From the NCBI GenBank assembly GCA_019358875.1, contig JAHHIF010000059.1, positions 1 through 51,926 of the forward strand: a stretch of DNA of 51,926 nucleotides, in the 5' to 3' direction. The DNA comes from Symplocastrum torsivum CPER-KK1 (lineage in GTDB: Bacteria > Cyanobacteriota > Cyanobacteriia > Cyanobacteriales > Coleofasciculaceae). Shown piece by piece: positions 7,650-15,187 of this stretch. The notes below the pieces were generated by a model. The model saw only the letters and a program-made list of their open reading frames with translations, was not told the DNA's origin and searched no databases. Each line of letters begins with the position of its first letter. Positions within the stretch are counted from its first letter, which is position 1. The position numbers and the translations under genes were made by a program.

Positions 7650-9266
7650 ATGACCCTATCAGCAACTGAAAAAGCCAGGGTTTTGCTGCAAAAGCAACTT
7701 GATTCTGCCAAAACTCAGACTGAGCGAAATCAGCTCGGTCAGTTTGCCACACCAATAGCACTAGCAACGGACATCATAGAATCTGCCCAGGCGTTGTTAC
7801 CATCAGACTGCAAAATTCGCTTTCTCGACCCAGCCTTCGGTACAGGTTCCTTTTACTCAGCATTATTACATCAATTTCCTCTATCACAAATTGCCTCAGC
7901 CGTTGGGTACGAAATTGACCCGCACTACGGGGATGAAGCGAGAAAGCTTTGGAAAAATACGCTACTACAGCTACATATTGCCGACTTCCTGATAGCTACA
8001 CCTCCTAACTTTAATGAAGCAAAAGCTAACTTACTAATTTGCAATCCGCCGTATATCCGACATCATCATTTGAGTAAGGAAAAGAAGATGTGGCTGCAAC
8101 GGACAACGGAGCAGACAGCGGGAATAAAACTTAGTGGTCTAGCCGGAATTTACGGTTATTTTATGTGTATTAGTGATGCCTGGATAGCTCCAGGTGGACT
8201 AGCCGGGTGGCTCATCCCCAGTGGATTTATGGATGTGAATTATGGGCAGCAAATTAAAGATTACTTACTCAATAACGTCACTTTGCTGCGAGTGCATCGT
8301 TTTACCCCAAATGACGTGCAGTTTAAAGATGCCTTAGTATCGTCAGCATTTTTGTGGTTGAGAAAAGCCAAACCACCCGAAATTCATGCTGTTGAGTTTA
8401 CCTATGGTGGGAGTCTGGCTGCTCCTAATTACAAGGAACTGATTCCTGTGGAGGTACTACGCCATACCGCTAAATGGACTCAGTTTGGGCTGGTGTCTAG
8501 TAGCAGGAATTCCGACAGTCAGCTTTTGTTGCTGTCAGCTACCACTTCTTCGAGCAAAAGTCTACCAGTATTAGGAAACAGCAATTCCAAGGTTGAGTCG
8601 TTAAAGCTTAAGGTCTTATTCACAATAAAGCGGGGGTTGGCTACAGGAGCTAACCACTTCTTTGTACTGACACAAGAGCAAGTTGATCAATATAAACTTC
8701 CGGTTGAGTTCTTAAAGCCAATTCTACCTAGTCCGAGGTATTTAACTGTTGATGAAATTGAAGCCGATTGCGTTGGTAATCCCTTAAGAGAGCGCCAGTT
8801 ATTCCTGTTAACGTGCTATTTACCAGAAGACGAAGTGAAAGCCAAGTATCAAAACCTTTGGAACTATCTTCAGCTAGGAGTAGAGACAGGAATTAATCAT
8901 CGCTACCTGTGCAGACATCGCTCTCCCTGGTACTCGCAGGAAAACCGTCCTCCCTCCCCATTCCTGTGTACCTATATGGGTCGTCAGGATACGAGTAGGG
9001 GCAAACCCTTCCGATTTATCCTGAACCACTCAAGAGCAACGGCAACTAATGTTTACTTGATGTTATATCCTAAACCTGCATTAGAGAAGGCACTCTCTCA
9101 CAAGCCAGAACGGCTCAAACAGGTGTGGCAGGCTCTCAATCAGATTTCGGATGAGACACTAATGGGTGAGGGGAGAGTGTACGGGGGTGGACTGCATAAA
9201 CTGGAGCCTAAAGAACTTGGACTAGCGATTGTTCCGAGCGCAGTGCTAGCTGATTTCAGCTACTAA
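7650..9266 (+). CDS. XamI-like N6-adenine DNA methyltransferase
   Basis: A 538-residue class I methyltransferase of the gamma type. Motif X-like LGQFATP comes at residues 29-35, the AdoMet-binding motif I DPAFGTGSFY at 60-69, and the catalytic NPPY at 132-135. The remaining 400 residues are the usual target-recognition part. It begins four bases after the XamI stop codon, so the two form the classic cotranscribed restriction-modification pair. With the endonuclease interrupted upstream, this gene may now act as an orphan methylase. Transcription through the inserted element must reach it. The expected target is adenine in GTCGAC if specificity follows XamI; that is family knowledge, not shown here. 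Confidence 0.9.
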   Translation: MTLSATEKARVLLQKQLDSAKTQTERNQLGQFATPIALATDIIESAQALLPSDCKIRFLDPAFGTGSFYSALLHQFPLSQIASAVGYEIDPHYGDEARKLWKNTLLQLHIADFLIATPPNFNEAKANLLICNPPYIRHHHLSKEKKMWLQRTTEQTAGIKLSGLAGIYGYFMCISDAWIAPGGLAGWLIPSGFMDVNYGQQIKDYLLNNVTLLRVHRFTPNDVQFKDALVSSAFLWLRKAKPPEIHAVEFTYGGSLAAPNYKELIPVEVLRHTAKWTQFGLVSSSRNSDSQLLLLSATTSSSKSLPVLGNSNSKVESLKLKVLFTIKRGLATGANHFFVLTQEQVDQYKLPVEFLKPILPSPRYLTVDEIEADCVGNPLRERQLFLLTCYLPEDEVKAKYQNLWNYLQLGVETGINHRYLCRHRSPWYSQENRPPSPFLCTYMGRQDTSRGKPFRFILNHSRATATNVYLMLYPKPALEKALSHKPERLKQVWQALNQISDETLMGEGRVYGGGLHKLEPKELGLAIVPSAVLADFSY

Positions 9267-9289
9267 TCCATCTACACCTAAATTCTCGA

Positions 9290-9709
9290 ATGTCTAGACG
9301 CGATAATTTACATTTCTCCCTGCGCCGCACCCTCGAAAAAGATGGGTGGACAATTACGGACGATCCTTTAGTCTTAGTGTTAGAGCAGACACTGTTGAAA
9401 GCCGACTTAGGAGCCGAAAAGTTTTTCACGGCGGAAAAAGAAGGGCATAAAATCGCCGTTGAAATCAAAGACTTCGATTCGCCCTCAGTCATCAGCGAAC
9501 TCGAAAAAACGATGGGACAGCTTCAGCTTTACCAATGGGCATTGGAAGAACAAGAACCGGAGCGTCAGTTGTTTTTAGCCGTGAGCCAAGCGATTTACAT
9601 TAAGCACTTTCAAAAACCGATTTTTCAGTTAGCCGTCCAGCGAAATAAAATCAACTTATTGGTTTACGAACCGAGTCAAGAGGCAATTCTCCAATGGATA
9701 ACTCACTAA
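9290..9709 (+). CDS. xisH: XisH-family protein, PD-(D/E)xK nuclease-like
   Basis: A 139-residue XisH-like protein: it starts with RRDNLHF, has the conserved core ADLGAEKFFTAEKEG followed by IAVEIKDF, and ends QEAILQWI. The D...ExK spacing is that of a restriction-nuclease-like fold. In heterocystous Nostoc, XisH and XisI are needed with the recombinase XisF for developmental excision of the fdxN element. Most copies, as here, occur away from that element and have unknown targets. It overlaps xisI by 16 bp, so the two are translationally coupled. It lies 23 bp after the methyltransferase and may be part of that transcript. Confidence 0.92.
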   Translation: MSRRDNLHFSLRRTLEKDGWTITDDPLVLVLEQTLLKADLGAEKFFTAEKEGHKIAVEIKDFDSPSVISELEKTMGQLQLYQWALEEQEPERQLFLAVSQAIYIKHFQKPIFQLAVQRNKINLLVYEPSQEAILQWITH

Positions 9710-10029
9710 GCTATGCAGACATCCTCAAAAAAACCCTGCAAGAGGCAACTCGCGCCCAACCCCGCTTACAGGCGATCCAGCTTTACCCCGTCTGCGATGT
9801 TGATTCTGGTCACTTTCTAGTTCTGGCTACAGGCTGGGATAAGCAGCGCTGGATCGACACGATTCTGTTTCATGCTCGTTTAGTCGATAATCAAGTCGTG
9901 ATTGAAGAGGATAATTTCGAGGAAGGTCTAAGCCTTGCGCTGATTGCGGCAGGTATAAAAGCAGAGCATATCGTGGCTAGCTCCTTCCCTGACAACAGCG
10001 ATAGACAGAGCGTGTATCAGACGGTGTAA
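9694..10029 (+). CDS. xisI: XisI-family protein
   Basis: A 111-residue XisI homologue, recognised from its partner and from the typical order YADILKKTLQEA, the block VCDVDSGHFLVLATGWDK, and FHARLVDNQVVIEEDNFEEGLS. The ATG lies inside the end of xisH, 16 bp upstream of its stop. XisI is a small alpha/beta protein thought to work with XisH. Whether the pair controls recombination, acts as a toxin-antitoxin-like pair or serves another role is not settled for copies outside the fdxN element. Length and motifs are complete. Confidence 0.92.
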   Translation: MDNSLSYADILKKTLQEATRAQPRLQAIQLYPVCDVDSGHFLVLATGWDKQRWIDTILFHARLVDNQVVIEEDNFEEGLSLALIAAGIKAEHIVASSFPDNSDRQSVYQTV

Positions 10030-10099
10030 AGTCCCTCGATCTAAAATCGCTATGCTGTAAGAGAGCATCTGTCCTTTCACCAGCGGATAGTTGACACCC

Positions 10100-10939
10100 A
10101 TGACCCAAAGCCTCAACCCCACAACGTTGCCCCCCGCCTTTCCCGACCATACCCAACTCCCTGAGTCAGACGGCACGTTTGTGAAAAACTTCCAAGAACA
10201 TCCCCAGAGTATCCTGCTCACCGACTCCCTGGAAACCACACTGCAAACGCTTCACCCGGACGGAGAGTATGCGATTGGACAAGATTGTGGCATCTACTGG
10301 CGCGAAACCGAGCCTCCTGAACGTGGTGCAGAAGCGCCTGACTGGTTCTACGTTCCCAACGTTCCGCCCCTTTTAGATGGCGAAATTCGCCGATCTTATG
10401 TGTTGTGGCGAGAGTATATTGTGCCACTGATTGCGATCGAGTTCGCTAGTGGTGATGGTTCTGAAGAACGAGACAATACCCCCCTATCTCGCTTACCAGA
10501 AGGAGTCAACCAGAAGCCGGGAAAATTTTGGGTTTACGAGCAGATTATCCGGATTCCCTACTACGCTATCTACATCATTAAAACCAGCGAATTGGAAGTC
10601 TATAACTGGGTCAACACTCGCTATCGTCGCCTCGAACCAAATGATCGCGGACACTACCCGATCGATCTTATGGGAGTAGAATTGGGTGTATGGGAGGGGA
10701 GCTATCAAAATCAGACCCAACGATGGTTGCGTTGGTGGGATAATCAGGGAAATTTGTTGCTGACAGGGAGCGAGCAAGCCAAACTCGAACGCCTCCACAC
10801 TGAACAGGAACGCCAACGTGCTGACGCTGAGAGCCAACGTGCTGAAGCCGAACGAGAGCGAGCTGATCGAGAACAGCAACAAAAAGAGCGATTGGCGGCG
10901 TATTTGCGATCACAGGGTATCGATCCTGATCTGATTTGA
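10100..10939 (+). CDS. Uma2-family (DUF820) putative endonuclease with a coiled-coil tail
   Basis: A 279-residue Uma2-type protein when started at ATG 10100; an in-frame TTG three codons earlier is less likely. The family, very expanded in cyanobacteria, has a PD-(D/E)xK-like core. Here candidate residues lie in EAPDWFYVPNVPP and LIAIEFASGD, followed by KFWVYEQIIRIPYYAIY. After about residue 215 comes a strongly charged run of E, R, A and Q with heptad-like repeats (EQERQRADAESQRAEAERERADR), a likely coiled coil common at the end of these proteins. It ends SQGIDPDLI. Nuclease activity is assumed from the fold and has no known target. Confidence 0.85.
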   Translation: MTQSLNPTTLPPAFPDHTQLPESDGTFVKNFQEHPQSILLTDSLETTLQTLHPDGEYAIGQDCGIYWRETEPPERGAEAPDWFYVPNVPPLLDGEIRRSYVLWREYIVPLIAIEFASGDGSEERDNTPLSRLPEGVNQKPGKFWVYEQIIRIPYYAIYIIKTSELEVYNWVNTRYRRLEPNDRGHYPIDLMGVELGVWEGSYQNQTQRWLRWWDNQGNLLLTGSEQAKLERLHTEQERQRADAESQRAEAERERADREQQQKERLAAYLRSQGIDPDLI

Positions 10940-11192
10940 GCCTTGGCGATTGCTGTATTTTTATAGGATAGGGAAAAAGGGCGATCAATCGGAAGAACTT
11001 GCAGGCGATCGCGTTTCATCGGTCGGGAAAAAATGTAACGTTCCTGGTCAGCGGCAGCGATAATGTTCTAATTACCACCAATAACCTTTACTCTGTCCAC
11101 TGCAACCAGGGCAAACGCACCTTTAAGTGGCACACACATGATTGACAAATTGCGATAGCCCTAGTTCAAGGTAAAGACAAGAACGTAAATCA

Positions 11193-12167
11193 TCAAGATT
11201 TGTGGGGAGAAGGGTGACTGAAGGACAGCTTTTGCACAGCAGCGCGTTTGGTCTCCTCTCCCCGTCGGTCGTACTTAGCGGTGGTAACTGGCGAGGCATG
11301 ACCGGCGAGTTTTTGCACCGTGGCGATATCCACTCCGGCATCAAGGAGGTCTGAACAAAAGGTGCGGCGAAAATCGTGGGGGGAGAAGGACTCTATCCCT
11401 GCCATCTGACCCCGGCGCTGCACAATTTTGAGTATGGCATCCGGTGTGAGCTGCCTCCACTGCAACGTCCCACTGCTGCGGATGGGCAGTAAGAGTGGAC
11501 CGGGTTGGTGACCCCGAACGGCAATCCACCGTTCTACAATAGCGATCGCCTCCTGAGGTAAGTAAACGGTTCGGTCTTTTTGACCCTTCCCTTGGCGAAC
11601 TTGCAAAGCAGCGCTATTTGGGTCAAAATCCTCAAAATTCAGGTGACACAGTTCTGCTCGTCGGATTCCAGTTCCCCGCAAGATGGCAATCAGCGCCGCA
11701 TCCCTCACATCAATGGGTGCATCAGAATTCGTGCAACTTTGCATCAGGGCTGATATTTCACTCCTTTTAAGCGCTCTACCCTTAAGTTTTCTGGACTCAC
11801 TGATTCGAGGTAAATCCACAGCTTTTGTGTAATCGTCGGCACCGAGCAAATCCAGACGGTAAGCTTCCTTGAGAACCCGCTTGAGAGCGGACAACATTTT
11901 ATTCGCTGTTGCGGGCGCGTACCGTTGCATTAAAACTGACCGCACGCTGGAGGTATGGTGATACCTAATTTTTGCCCAGTCTAGGCTCAAATGGTCGCAT
12001 TCGCCGGAGGTCAACAAAGAGGCGATCGCCTCCAAGGTCTGTTTCATGGTCGGTCTAGACCCTTGTGCCAAATTCGAGAGGTAGACCGCTGCTGGGTGAC
12101 GGTTGAGAGGTATGGGTTCCGAAAGCTTTAAGTTGTCTTTGGCTTTATCGAATTGGCGAGTGACCAA
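11193..12167 (-). CDS. Tyrosine recombinase/integrase
   Basis: A 324-residue phage-integrase-type recombinase with all catalytic residues: arginine in GTGIRRAEL (R169/R170), lysine in GKGQKDR (K197), HDFRR (H264, R267), LAGH (H290) and the nucleophile tyrosine in TTAKYDRRG (Y299). The N-terminal 120 residues are the helical core-binding domain. The best start is a TTG at 12167 with no clear ribosome binding site, so the N-terminus is uncertain. It could resolve plasmid multimers, like XerC/D, or mobilise part of the plasmid. It has no cotranscribed excisionase-like gene. The upstream minus-strand genes at 12281 and 13107 may share its transcript. Confidence 0.9.
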   Translation of the reverse strand: MVTRQFDKAKDNLKLSEPIPLNRHPAAVYLSNLAQGSRPTMKQTLEAIASLLTSGECDHLSLDWAKIRYHHTSSVRSVLMQRYAPATANKMLSALKRVLKEAYRLDLLGADDYTKAVDLPRISESRKLKGRALKRSEISALMQSCTNSDAPIDVRDAALIAILRGTGIRRAELCHLNFEDFDPNSAALQVRQGKGQKDRTVYLPQEAIAIVERWIAVRGHQPGPLLLPIRSSGTLQWRQLTPDAILKIVQRRGQMAGIESFSPHDFRRTFCSDLLDAGVDIATVQKLAGHASPVTTAKYDRRGEETKRAAVQKLSFSHPSPHKS

Positions 12168-12280
12168 GGCATTGCAAGTATTTAGAAGGGCTGTTCTAAA
12201 TAGTACTGCTAAACCAGAAACCCCCTGACCGCTGGGATATATTTCTAACTGGGTTAACGGTATGACTGTTACCTCGTGTG

Positions 12281-12895
12281 TCAGGTTTGGTCATCAAGTT
12301 CTCTGGAGTTGGGCACATCAAAAACCACCTGAAACTCAGATGCTGGCATATACCGATGTAAAAACCGACGATGGTCTTCTGCATCTTGGCGATTGAAAAA
12401 ACGGGCCACCGTGTAACGTCGCAGGTCGGGTAACAGCCGGACGATTGTCCAAGGACGAGAATAATCTTCGGGTTGTTGCACCCGTTGCTCGGTCGTGGCT
12501 TGCCCTGGTTTGGGTGCAAGCGCATTTTGGACAATCGCCCACATTTTCTCCCGTACTGGGCTGTTGTAATTCGGTATCAAGCTCCAATCGCCCACTGGGG
12601 CAGGTAGCCAAGTCAGAATGTAGTCGTCCTGACCTATGTGAGAAAGCTGCCAGGAGAGGCGGCGGGTTTGTTTCTTGCACTGATAACCTTGTTGGTGAAA
12701 AGCGGCACAAATCTGTTCGCCTTCAGAACAAAGGCGAAGCCAATCGCTATGCTTCATCGGTATAATTTGGGTGTGATGGATAGGTAAATCGGGGTGAGCG
12801 CTCTTAAGAGGGGATTTAAGCGCTTTTGGTGTTGAGGGAAGGCGAAGCTCCTGCTCTCGCTGAAGAGCGCTAACGCTTTGATCAACTTGTGACAA
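12281..12895 (-). CDS. Hypothetical protein
   Basis: A 204-residue frame beginning at a TTG (12895); an in-frame ATG at 12757 would give 158 residues starting MKHSDWLRLCSEGEQICAAFH. The second start is plausible because the first 46 residues are low in order and rich in S, P and L. The rest has dense aromatic and charged residues (DDYILTWLPAPVGDWSLIPNY, RPWTIVRLLPDLRRYTVARFFNRQDAEDHRRFLHRYMP). This looks like a real folded protein, but I recognise no family. It has no membrane segment or signal peptide. It lies upstream of the tyrosine recombinase on the same strand. Confidence 0.6.
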   Translation of the reverse strand: MSQVDQSVSALQREQELRLPSTPKALKSPLKSAHPDLPIHHTQIIPMKHSDWLRLCSEGEQICAAFHQQGYQCKKQTRRLSWQLSHIGQDDYILTWLPAPVGDWSLIPNYNSPVREKMWAIVQNALAPKPGQATTEQRVQQPEDYSRPWTIVRLLPDLRRYTVARFFNRQDAEDHRRFLHRYMPASEFQVVFDVPNSRELDDQT

Positions 12896-13002
12896 GAGCG
12901 ATCGCCTATCAATGTGCTTGTAATCAAGTGGAAGTTGATACGTTTTTCACACGAACTGTTCCATAGGCATCGTTGAACTTAATTCGGGCTTTGACTTAAA
13001 AG

Positions 13003-13019
13003 GTGACGGAAACCGTCAC
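13003..13019. promoter_or_regulatory. Perfect 7-bp dyad GTGACGG-AAA-CCGTCAC
   Basis: Exact inverted repeat with a 3-bp centre, about 110 bp upstream of the minus-strand frame starting at 12895 and about 90 bp past the end of the gene at 13107-13403. It has the form of an operator for a dimeric regulator; no T-run follows. Confidence 0.45.
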
Positions 13020-13106
13020 AGTCATGCTGATGGACTTGTTTTTACCTTAATGGGGAGTGCCTAGCGAAATTATGGAGTTTTCCTATTGACATCCGAAGGA
13101 TTTTTC

Positions 13107-13403
13107 CTACCAACCGAGACAGAGGCGATTTAAAAGTGTATCGGGGATGTCTTCATAGCACTCCAAAAAGACATCCGCCAGCGCTAGATACCACTTGTGG
13201 TAATGTCTGGGGGGTTGGTAGTGGCGTCCTCGTTGAAACCAGCGATTAACCGTCGTGATGTCACATCGGCATAGCTGCGCTATTTGCTCGTAGGTCACTC
13301 CCCATTTCTCGTAAAATTGCCTAGGGGTCATTTCCAGTCGGCAGTTGCAAAAAAGCTCGATAAGCCGCAGTTCGCGATCGCCAATGGGACGAGGATTTCT
13401 CAT
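13107..13403 (-). CDS. Small helix-turn-helix protein
   Basis: The ATG at 13403 is chosen because AAAGGGGA precedes it at good spacing, although the frame is open further upstream. The 98-residue product contains a helix-turn-helix (FYEKWGVTYEQIAQLCRCDITTVNRWFQRG) followed by a conserved tail (HYHKWYLALADVFLECYEDIP). I know this type of small single-domain protein from many cyanobacteria, with no assigned function. The recognition helix TTVNRWF is typical of Xre or transposase-like domains. It may regulate the neighbouring genes or itself. Confidence 0.75.
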   Translation of the reverse strand: MRNPRPIGDRELRLIELFCNCRLEMTPRQFYEKWGVTYEQIAQLCRCDITTVNRWFQRGRHYQPPRHYHKWYLALADVFLECYEDIPDTLLNRLCLGW

Positions 13404-13925
13404 CGTTTTTCCCCTTTGGCTTGCAAGTCCTCTTCCCAAGCGGTGGTGGCAACGACCCAAGCAGCACTTGAACTCGCTTGATTGAGCCACAGGATGTAAC
13501 GCCACATCCAACAGCAGCGGTGAGGGGCGTAGCTGTAGAAGCGCCCAATCACTATCCCCCATTCAGAACCACCAGGGCTAACAATTATCACCATTACTCC
13601 GAACTCAAAGCGGGGTTTTGGGGCGCTATTGGGGGTATGACAAAGTACGTGCAAATTGGGACACGTTGTAAACTTTTGTAAAAATAATTGTCAAAACCCT
13701 TGATATACAGTCGTTTTACTACCTAACGTTAAAAACGGGTGGGTGAAAAAACATTCCCAAAAATGATTGTTTACGGGCAAGTCGAGGGAGCTGAATGGGG
13801 TAGAGAGTTGATTGCAGCGTACCCAAGCTTTGAACGCCAATTATCATTTATGGGCAAGTAAGTAAATTCAGAAAGGTGTTATCGTAACAAAATTTCACAA
13901 TGTGTCCTGTTTTGCACTTATTGTG
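13404..13925. other. Non-coding stretch between two minus-strand genes
   Basis: About 520 bp. The first 160 bp is an open upstream extension of the helix-turn-helix frame, with biased composition but a poor start. Positions 13650-13925 are AT-rich. They hold a 32-codon frame at 13763-13861 (MIVYGQVEGAEWGREL...) without a ribosome binding site, too weak to call. No RNA gene or clear terminator is seen. Confidence 0.5.
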
Positions 13926-14273
13926 TCATGCCCCCCTATTGGGAAAGTCAGATGGTAAGTTCGCTGACTGGGGAAACTCTAGGGTAATGGGACGAGAGAA
14001 CACATCGGCGTTGCCGTGACGGTGAGCGTTCAAATAACCGCCCAGGAGCTTTCCATTAAGGCTACCTGTTAGCTGACCAATGAGTATTGCCGCTAAGGAG
14101 TCGAGTTCCTCCGGCTCTAGGTGGAGTGAGTGGGCATCGAAGTCAGCATCTTTGAAATTACTCAGCGTTTCGAGTAGTTCAGTGATGCCAAAGTCATCCA
14201 AGGCTTGCTGATATCCGTCTTGATAGCCTGTGGTACGGCACTTTGGAGTGCCTGAATCGGTGGAATTTGTCAT
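13926..14273 (-). CDS. Hypothetical acidic protein
   Basis: A 115-residue product counted from the ATG at 14273 (MTNSTDSGTPKCRTTGYQDGYQQAL). An AGGAG lies 13 bases upstream of this ATG. The frame is open to 14441, but the extra 56 residues are rich in K, S, G and Q and cross the regulatory region of the divergent gene. The body is acidic and leucine-rich (LLETLSNFKDADFDAHSLHLEPEELDSLAAILIGQLTG). No family is recognised. It is transcribed away from the RHH/GIY-YIG pair and may share its control region. Confidence 0.55.
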   Translation of the reverse strand: MTNSTDSGTPKCRTTGYQDGYQQALDDFGITELLETLSNFKDADFDAHSLHLEPEELDSLAAILIGQLTGSLNGKLLGGYLNAHRHGNADVFSRPITLEFPQSANLPSDFPNRGA

Positions 14274-14400
14274 GATAGGTATGGTTTCTCCTTGATTGGA
14301 AGAGCCATTGGCAGACCCAGTGCTTTGACCGGCGGGGGTCTGCCTTTTAGCTTTTTTGAGCGAGGAGCCTTTAAGCTCCGTATTTGTTACAGCAAGAAGC

Positions 14401-14448
14401 CATATACTTGCCATATACGAACTGCCCTTATTGTATGGCATTATGCCA
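14401..14448. promoter_or_regulatory. Operator-like repeats upstream of the RHH gene
   Basis: CATATAC occurs twice with an 11-bp period (14401-14407 and 14412-14418), and a palindrome TGGCAT-T-ATGCCA lies at 14436-14448, ending 14 bp before the RHH start at 14463. Short direct repeats about one helical turn apart are typical targets of ribbon-helix-helix repressors, so autoregulation by the next gene is likely. Confidence 0.5.
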
Positions 14449-14462
14449 GTCGTTTAAGTAAA

Positions 14463-14639
14463 ATGAGTTCAAGGCACTCCGTTTCGCTCGAAAAGAAAAT
14501 GACCTTTCGTCTGACAGAAGAAGAGTTTCAGCGTCTAGAGTCTCACTGCAACCAGGTCAAAAGAAGTAAAACAGAGATTCTTCGAGAGCTTATCCGCTCT
14601 TTACCCGAGTCAAAATCAGAAAGCCAAGCAGAGCAGTGA
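14463..14639 (+). CDS. Ribbon-helix-helix regulator
   Basis: A 58-residue protein with the CopG/Arc pattern: a short strand with alternating residues (KKMTFRLTEEEFQRLESHC), then a turn (NQVKRSKTEIL) and a second helix (RELIRSLPES). It is the normal length of an antitoxin or autorepressor. The ATG at 14463 is preferred over the longer open frame because the RHH strand begins soon after. Its stop overlaps the GTG start of the GIY-YIG gene by 4 bp, so the two are translated together. The coupling to a nuclease gives it the look of an antitoxin or of the regulator of a homing-type nuclease. Confidence 0.78.
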   Translation: MSSRHSVSLEKKMTFRLTEEEFQRLESHCNQVKRSKTEILRELIRSLPESKSESQAEQ

Positions 14640-15112
14640 ACACAGTTACCATCCCACTTAACCTGCCATCAGTACCGTTGCTAGAACGGCATAATCTTCC
14701 TAGATGCCAATCTATCTACTTTGTATTGGAAGATGGACAGGTTTTGTACATTGGCAGGACTGTTAATCTTAATCAGCGCTGGGCAGTACACCATATACTG
14801 CCTCAGTTGAAGATGAGAAAGGGAGAAGTAAGAATAGCTTGGCTTGAATGTAGCGTAGCCGAATTGCTTCCGGAGATTGAAACAGGATTAATTGAACATT
14901 TTCAACCCCTTTTGAATGTTGTTAAGAATCCACTGCGATTAAAAACGGCTGACAAGGACATTATAAGTAGTGTGATTTCAAAGGAATTGAAAGAACGACT
15001 CAAAAAATATGCCAACTCAAAGGGCTGGTCAATGAGTCAGGCAGCAGGAGTGTTGATAGAGGAGGGCTTGAAACGATTTGAGGCAGAGTTCGAGGGCAAG
15101 GAGGCAAAGTGA
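14636..15112 (+). CDS. GIY-YIG nuclease with a C-terminal ribbon-helix-helix-like domain
   Basis: A 158-residue protein starting at a GTG that overlaps the stop of the RHH gene. Residues 25-100 form a GIY-YIG fold: SIYFVLEDGQVLYIGRT supplies the GIY and YIG strands, then NLNQRW with the arginine, and the glutamate in LPEIETGLIEHFQPLLN. The last 50 residues (SVISKELKERLKKYANSKGWSMSQAAGVLIEEGLKRF) look like a second ribbon-helix-helix domain that would give DNA specificity. Together with the preceding gene this makes a two-gene unit of nuclease plus regulator. It may be a homing nuclease or a toxin-like pair; the sequence does not decide. Confidence 0.82.
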   Translation: MNTVTIPLNLPSVPLLERHNLPRCQSIYFVLEDGQVLYIGRTVNLNQRWAVHHILPQLKMRKGEVRIAWLECSVAELLPEIETGLIEHFQPLLNVVKNPLRLKTADKDIISSVISKELKERLKKYANSKGWSMSQAAGVLIEEGLKRFEAEFEGKEAK

Positions 15113-15187
15113 CGACTGAGCAATGCTACTATTCAACTCAGAATCAATGCGGGTGCGATCACAGGAAAATTTTTCAAACTTTATAAG

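Noticed and set aside
11034..11151. Possible transposase fragment ending CNQGKRTFKWHTHD
   Set aside because: Resembles the zinc-finger region of IS1-type proteins only over about ten residues; no start and no ends of an element.
13763..13861. 32-codon frame MIVYGQVEGAEWGREL...
   Set aside because: No ribosome binding site and no recognisable relative; could be a gene fragment but cannot be supported.
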